DNA from: Borrelia maritima
GTDB lineage: Bacteria > Spirochaetota > Spirochaetia > Borreliales > Borreliaceae
Length of the DNA stretch: 39,902 bases
Assembly: GCF_008931845.1 (NCBI RefSeq)
Contig: NZ_CP044537.1
Span: 1-39,902, forward strand
Direction of reading: 5' to 3'
The first letter of the stretch is position 1. The number at the start of each line of letters is the position of its first letter. Under the pieces are notes generated by a model that did no database searches, was not told where the DNA came from, and saw only the letters and a program-made list of their open reading frames with translations. Of the stretch, positions 37,752-39,902 are shown in pieces. Position numbers and translations under genes: made by a program.

Positions 37752-38273
37752 ATGATAGTCTTTGAGAATCACGCCTTTTTTAAAAAAGAAATCATTGGCG
37801 ATAAAACCATATATCATACAAGATTGATGAATATTTTAAAAGCATTCAGGACTCAAGCCGATAAATTTTCAATTTATTTAGTGAATTTTTTAAACAAAGA
37901 GAAAAAATATGTTTATTTCTTTCCAAAGAAAGATGAGGATGCGGTTTTGAGGATGTTTTATGGATTCAAGAAGATCAAGTATGATAAATTGTACAATGAT
38001 TATACTTTTGTTTGTAAATTTTCCAAAAAAATATGTAAGACTTTTGATAAAATTTGTTATATTGAATTTAGGTTCAAAACGGGTAGTGTATTTTTATATA
38101 TTCACACTATAGCTTATTTGATTACAAATCCCAATGTTAGATTTTCTAGAAAATTATATAATCGAATATTAGATTTGGAAAAATAAGTATTTAAGCTTTA
38201 TTCTAAAGATTTGGATCTCGCAGGAATTATAACTAATTGGATTTTGAAAATTCGGCAAAAAATAATCAAATAG
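37752..38273 (+). pseudogene. PF49 (DUF226) protein, C-terminal nonsense
   Basis: The 144 open codons include FFKKEIIGDKTIYHTRLMN, DAVLRMFYGFKKIKYDKLYN and CYIEFRFKTGSVFLYIHT. A TAA at 38186 falls within the expected LEKxVFKFYxKDL block. Reading on in the same frame gives VFKLYSKDLDLAGIITNWI to 38273. The normal N-terminal ~15 residues are also lacking. It resembles the left-end copy (4330-4835) more than the intact gene at 19279. One substitution separates it from an almost full-length protein. Confidence 0.78.
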
Positions 38274-38316
38274 AATTGACAATTCTCACTGCAAAGAATT
38301 GTGTGATTTTCAAAAT

Positions 38317-38345
38317 TTGATATCCATTTGGTCTGGATTTATGCT
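38317..38345 (+). promoter_or_regulatory. Promoter of the right-end bdr gene
   Basis: TTGATA (38317-38322) and TATGCT (38340-38345) are separated by 17 bases. The start codon region of bdr follows about 30 bases later, with CAGGTAAG as ribosome site. The promoter survives although the gene is broken. Confidence 0.5.
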
Positions 38346-38372
38346 AAAATGCCTTTAGCAGGTAAGTGAATT

Positions 38373-38894
38373 GTGAAAGAAATGTTTCCATCAAATATTA
38401 CTGAAGAGCAAATATATAAAAGAGTTCTTGTGACTAGGTATGGAACAATTAATAGCACAAGACTTGTCAAAAAGATATTATCATAATGAGCTTACATATA
38501 AAGATTTGGAAAATTTAGAAGAACAATTCAACTTGAAGTTCGATAATCTTATTTTTGAGATTTATTTTGTAGAAAAAAATTAAAATATCAAAATAGATAA
38601 TTTAGACTCTAAAATTGATGCTGTAGAGAAGAATTTACAAAAAGATATGTCTAGTTTGGCATGAGATCTTAAATAAAGATATGTCTAGTTTGGCATGAGA
38701 TCTTAAATAAAGATATGTCTAGTTTGGCATGAGATCTTGATAAAAGGCTACAAATTAATAGTCAAATTTTTTTTGGGAAAGCTTAAGGTAAGTAACAGAA
38801 TAATAAGTTTATTGTAGTAGTAGTTGTTCCCGTTGTTATATCTTATAATCTAATGCCTTTTGTTATGTCGCTAATTAGCAGCTATTTCAAATAG
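38373..38894 (+). pseudogene. bdr: Bdr protein, multiply frameshifted
   Basis: It starts MFPSNITEEQIYKR (from GTG 38373 or ATG 38382), then shifts frame. MEQLIAQDLSKRYYHNELTY and KDLENLEEQFNLKFDNLI follow, then a stop. SKIDAVEKNLQKDMSSLA enters a 34-base tandem repeat (38641-38740). It ends with GKLKVSNRIIS and a decayed membrane anchor, with a stop at 38894. It is the inverted partner of the bdr gene at 3062-3490, which has only one lesion. Confidence 0.8.
38641..38740 (+). repeat. bdr: Three 34-bp tandem repeats in the bdr pseudogene
   Basis: AAAGATATGTCTAGTTTGGC followed by ATGAGATCTTAAAT recurs at 38641, 38675 and 38709, the last being incomplete. Bdr genes normally carry in-frame 33-base repeats. 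Here the period is 34, so each unit shifts the frame and adds stops. The three units are almost identical, so they amplified after the extra base arose. Confidence 0.8.
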
Positions 38895-39032
38895 AAATTA
38901 CAAAAAATTTTTCACCTTAATTAAGAAAAAAATTTTAGATATAATTTGCTTTTGCAATTTTACTAGTATTTTTGTAGATTCCTAGATTTTTAGGTTAGCA
39001 TTAATGTATTGCTTTAGAGTATGTAAGTTTTT

Positions 39033-39539
39033 TCAAGGTTCTTTTTCAGTAAAAAATTTTGAAATTAAGTTTGTAATAGTAGATTTAAGCTTTTTGGTGC
39101 TGTTTTTATAATAATTCAGATTGTTTTTATTGAGCTTTAGAGGTGTAAATGATTTGATGTAGTTAAGTTTTTCGTATAGATTTAATATACAAGGAGTGTT
39201 AACTAGAAAGATGTTTTTAAAATTAGAGTTGTATTTGATTTCATGTAGTGTTTCTCTAGATTTAGCAATCAAAGAGTAAGCAATTTTTAGTTGTTTAGTA
39301 GTAATTTTAAAATCAAATATATTTTTTAAAATATATTTGATTTTGGTTGTAGCAATAGATGGTAATTTATTTTTGTCTATATTTTCAATGCATCTGGAAA
39401 TTTTATTAGAACAAATTAGAGAGTATGTTTTGAATTTGCAAGCCGCTTCTAATGTATAAGAAATTATGTCAGATTTGAAATTGTAAGGAGTTTTGATATT
39501 TGGATTTTTTAGATGAGACAATGGAATTCCAGAAGTCAT
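39033..39539 (-). CDS. Subtelomeric hypothetical protein, right copy (5' truncated)
   Basis: This 168-codon frame from ATG 39539 has no signal peptide, many Lys/Asn, and a conserved-looking core TTKQLKIAYSLIAKSRETLH shared with the left-end fossil at 2598. The frame stays open upstream to 39641. It encodes FYKINPNEFILIGEHLINSY then STTHQLLGI without any ATG, GTG or TTG, so the true start has been lost or is non-standard. At the 3' end the frame stops after FTEKEP, but similarity to the left copy continues in-frame (KNLHTLKQYINANL). It is therefore probably damaged at both ends. Function unknown. Confidence 0.55.
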   Translation of the reverse strand: MTSGIPLSHLKNPNIKTPYNFKSDIISYTLEAACKFKTYSLICSNKISRCIENIDKNKLPSIATTKIKYILKNIFDFKITTKQLKIAYSLIAKSRETLHEIKYNSNFKNIFLVNTPCILNLYEKLNYIKSFTPLKLNKNNLNYYKNSTKKLKSTITNLISKFFTEKEP

Positions 39540-39699
39540 AATAATTCCAAGTAATTGGTGAGTAGTGCTATAAGAATTGATAAGGTGTTCTCCAATTAGA
39601 ATGAATTCATTTGGATTAATTTTATAAAATTTTTTTGCTTAGTAGATTTGCTTTTAAAAAAAATTGTAAAAAAACATATAAACATTATTTACTTTTTTG

Positions 39700-39840
39700 T
39701 AAAAATCCAAACTTTATAAGTTTTAACCTTTTGGGGTTTAAAGTTTAGCTTTTTCGAAAAATTCAAGTCGGGCTTTAGCTTTTTTAGGTTAGAGTTTAAT
39801 TTTTTTGAGTTGGGTTTTAATCTTTTGGGTTAATTTGTAG
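39700..39840. repeat. Subtelomeric degenerate repeats
   Basis: Variants of AACCTTTTGGGGTT, AGGTTAGAGTTTAA and TTTTAATCTTTTGGGTTAA recur here. A related inverted motif is at 115-137 (TTTAACCTTTTTGGGTTAAA) and another at about 679-710. They lie between the last gene and the hairpin end. Confidence 0.5.
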
Positions 39841-39844
39841 AGAT

Positions 39845-39902
39845 GAAATATCTATACAAATAACATATTATATATATAATATGTTATTTGTATAGATATT
39901 TC
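39845..39902. other. Right hairpin telomere read through as a perfect 58-bp palindrome
   Basis: The 29 bases 39845-39873 are followed by their exact reverse complement (39874-39902); the axis is at 39873/39874. From the axis, ATATAATATGTTA precedes TTTGTATA (39887-39894), a variant of telomere box 3 at the usual distance, then GATATTTC. A covalently closed hairpin end sequenced around its tip gives exactly this. The real plasmid strand ends at about 39873 and the last 29 bases repeat the other strand. Confidence 0.9.

Noticed and set aside
1-39902. tRNA, rRNA or other structured RNA genes, and riboswitches
   Set aside because: No cloverleaf, rRNA segment or known riboswitch core was seen on reading both strands by eye.

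Overview
The window is very AT-rich, dense in broken genes, and carries hallmarks of a Lyme-group Borrelia (Borreliella) linear plasmid. These are a PF57/PF49/PF32/PF50 replication-partition cluster, PFam54_60 (CspA/P35/VraA-like) lipoproteins, Bdr, a P13 paralog, a PF52-type lipoprotein, a plasmid Pfs nucleosidase, and hairpin-telomere sequence at both ends. The mix (VraA-like repeat lipoprotein, exported Pfs, P13 paralog, MFS gene) resembles lp28-4-type plasmids. It appears to be a nearly complete plasmid. The right end reads through the closed hairpin as a perfect 58-bp palindrome. The left end stops about a dozen bases short of the tip and is capped by 86 bases of Illumina Nextera adapter left in the assembly.

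Layout. Bases 1-7400 are a subtelomeric graveyard: three PF57 fragments, a subtelomeric hypothetical gene, a bdr gene with one stop codon, a DnaB-type helicase fossil, a PF49 fossil and a PF50 fossil. Bases 7500-16800 hold lipoprotein genes, one PFam54_60 gene intact and three damaged. They also hold further PF50/PF32 fossils, an intact PF52-type lipoprotein, a decayed TnpB and a P13 paralog with one nonsense codon. Bases 16800-21200 contain the only intact replication-partition cluster and its probable origin. Bases 22500-24300 contain the decayed remains of a microcin-C-like pair: an MccB/ThiF-type adenylating enzyme followed by an MFS exporter. Bases 25000-32100 carry two intact PFam54_60 lipoproteins (one with nine KQEE repeats), two broken ones, and PF50, PF32 and TnpB scraps. 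Bases 32500-36250 carry a small hypothetical gene, an unrecognised lipoprotein and an exported Pfs-like nucleosidase. Bases 36900-39902 carry PF49, bdr and the subtelomeric gene again, in inverted order relative to the left end, and then the telomere.

Working parts. The functional core is small: the four-gene maintenance cluster at 18.2-21.2 kb, five probable surface lipoproteins (7627-8364, 13273-13818, 26905-27579, 30190-31110, 33888-34631), the Pfs-like enzyme, and one or two small hypothetical genes. Remnants of several other maintenance clusters suggest the plasmid was assembled by repeated recombination or end exchange among Borrelia plasmids. All family assignments come from recognising protein motifs by eye; no database search was run.
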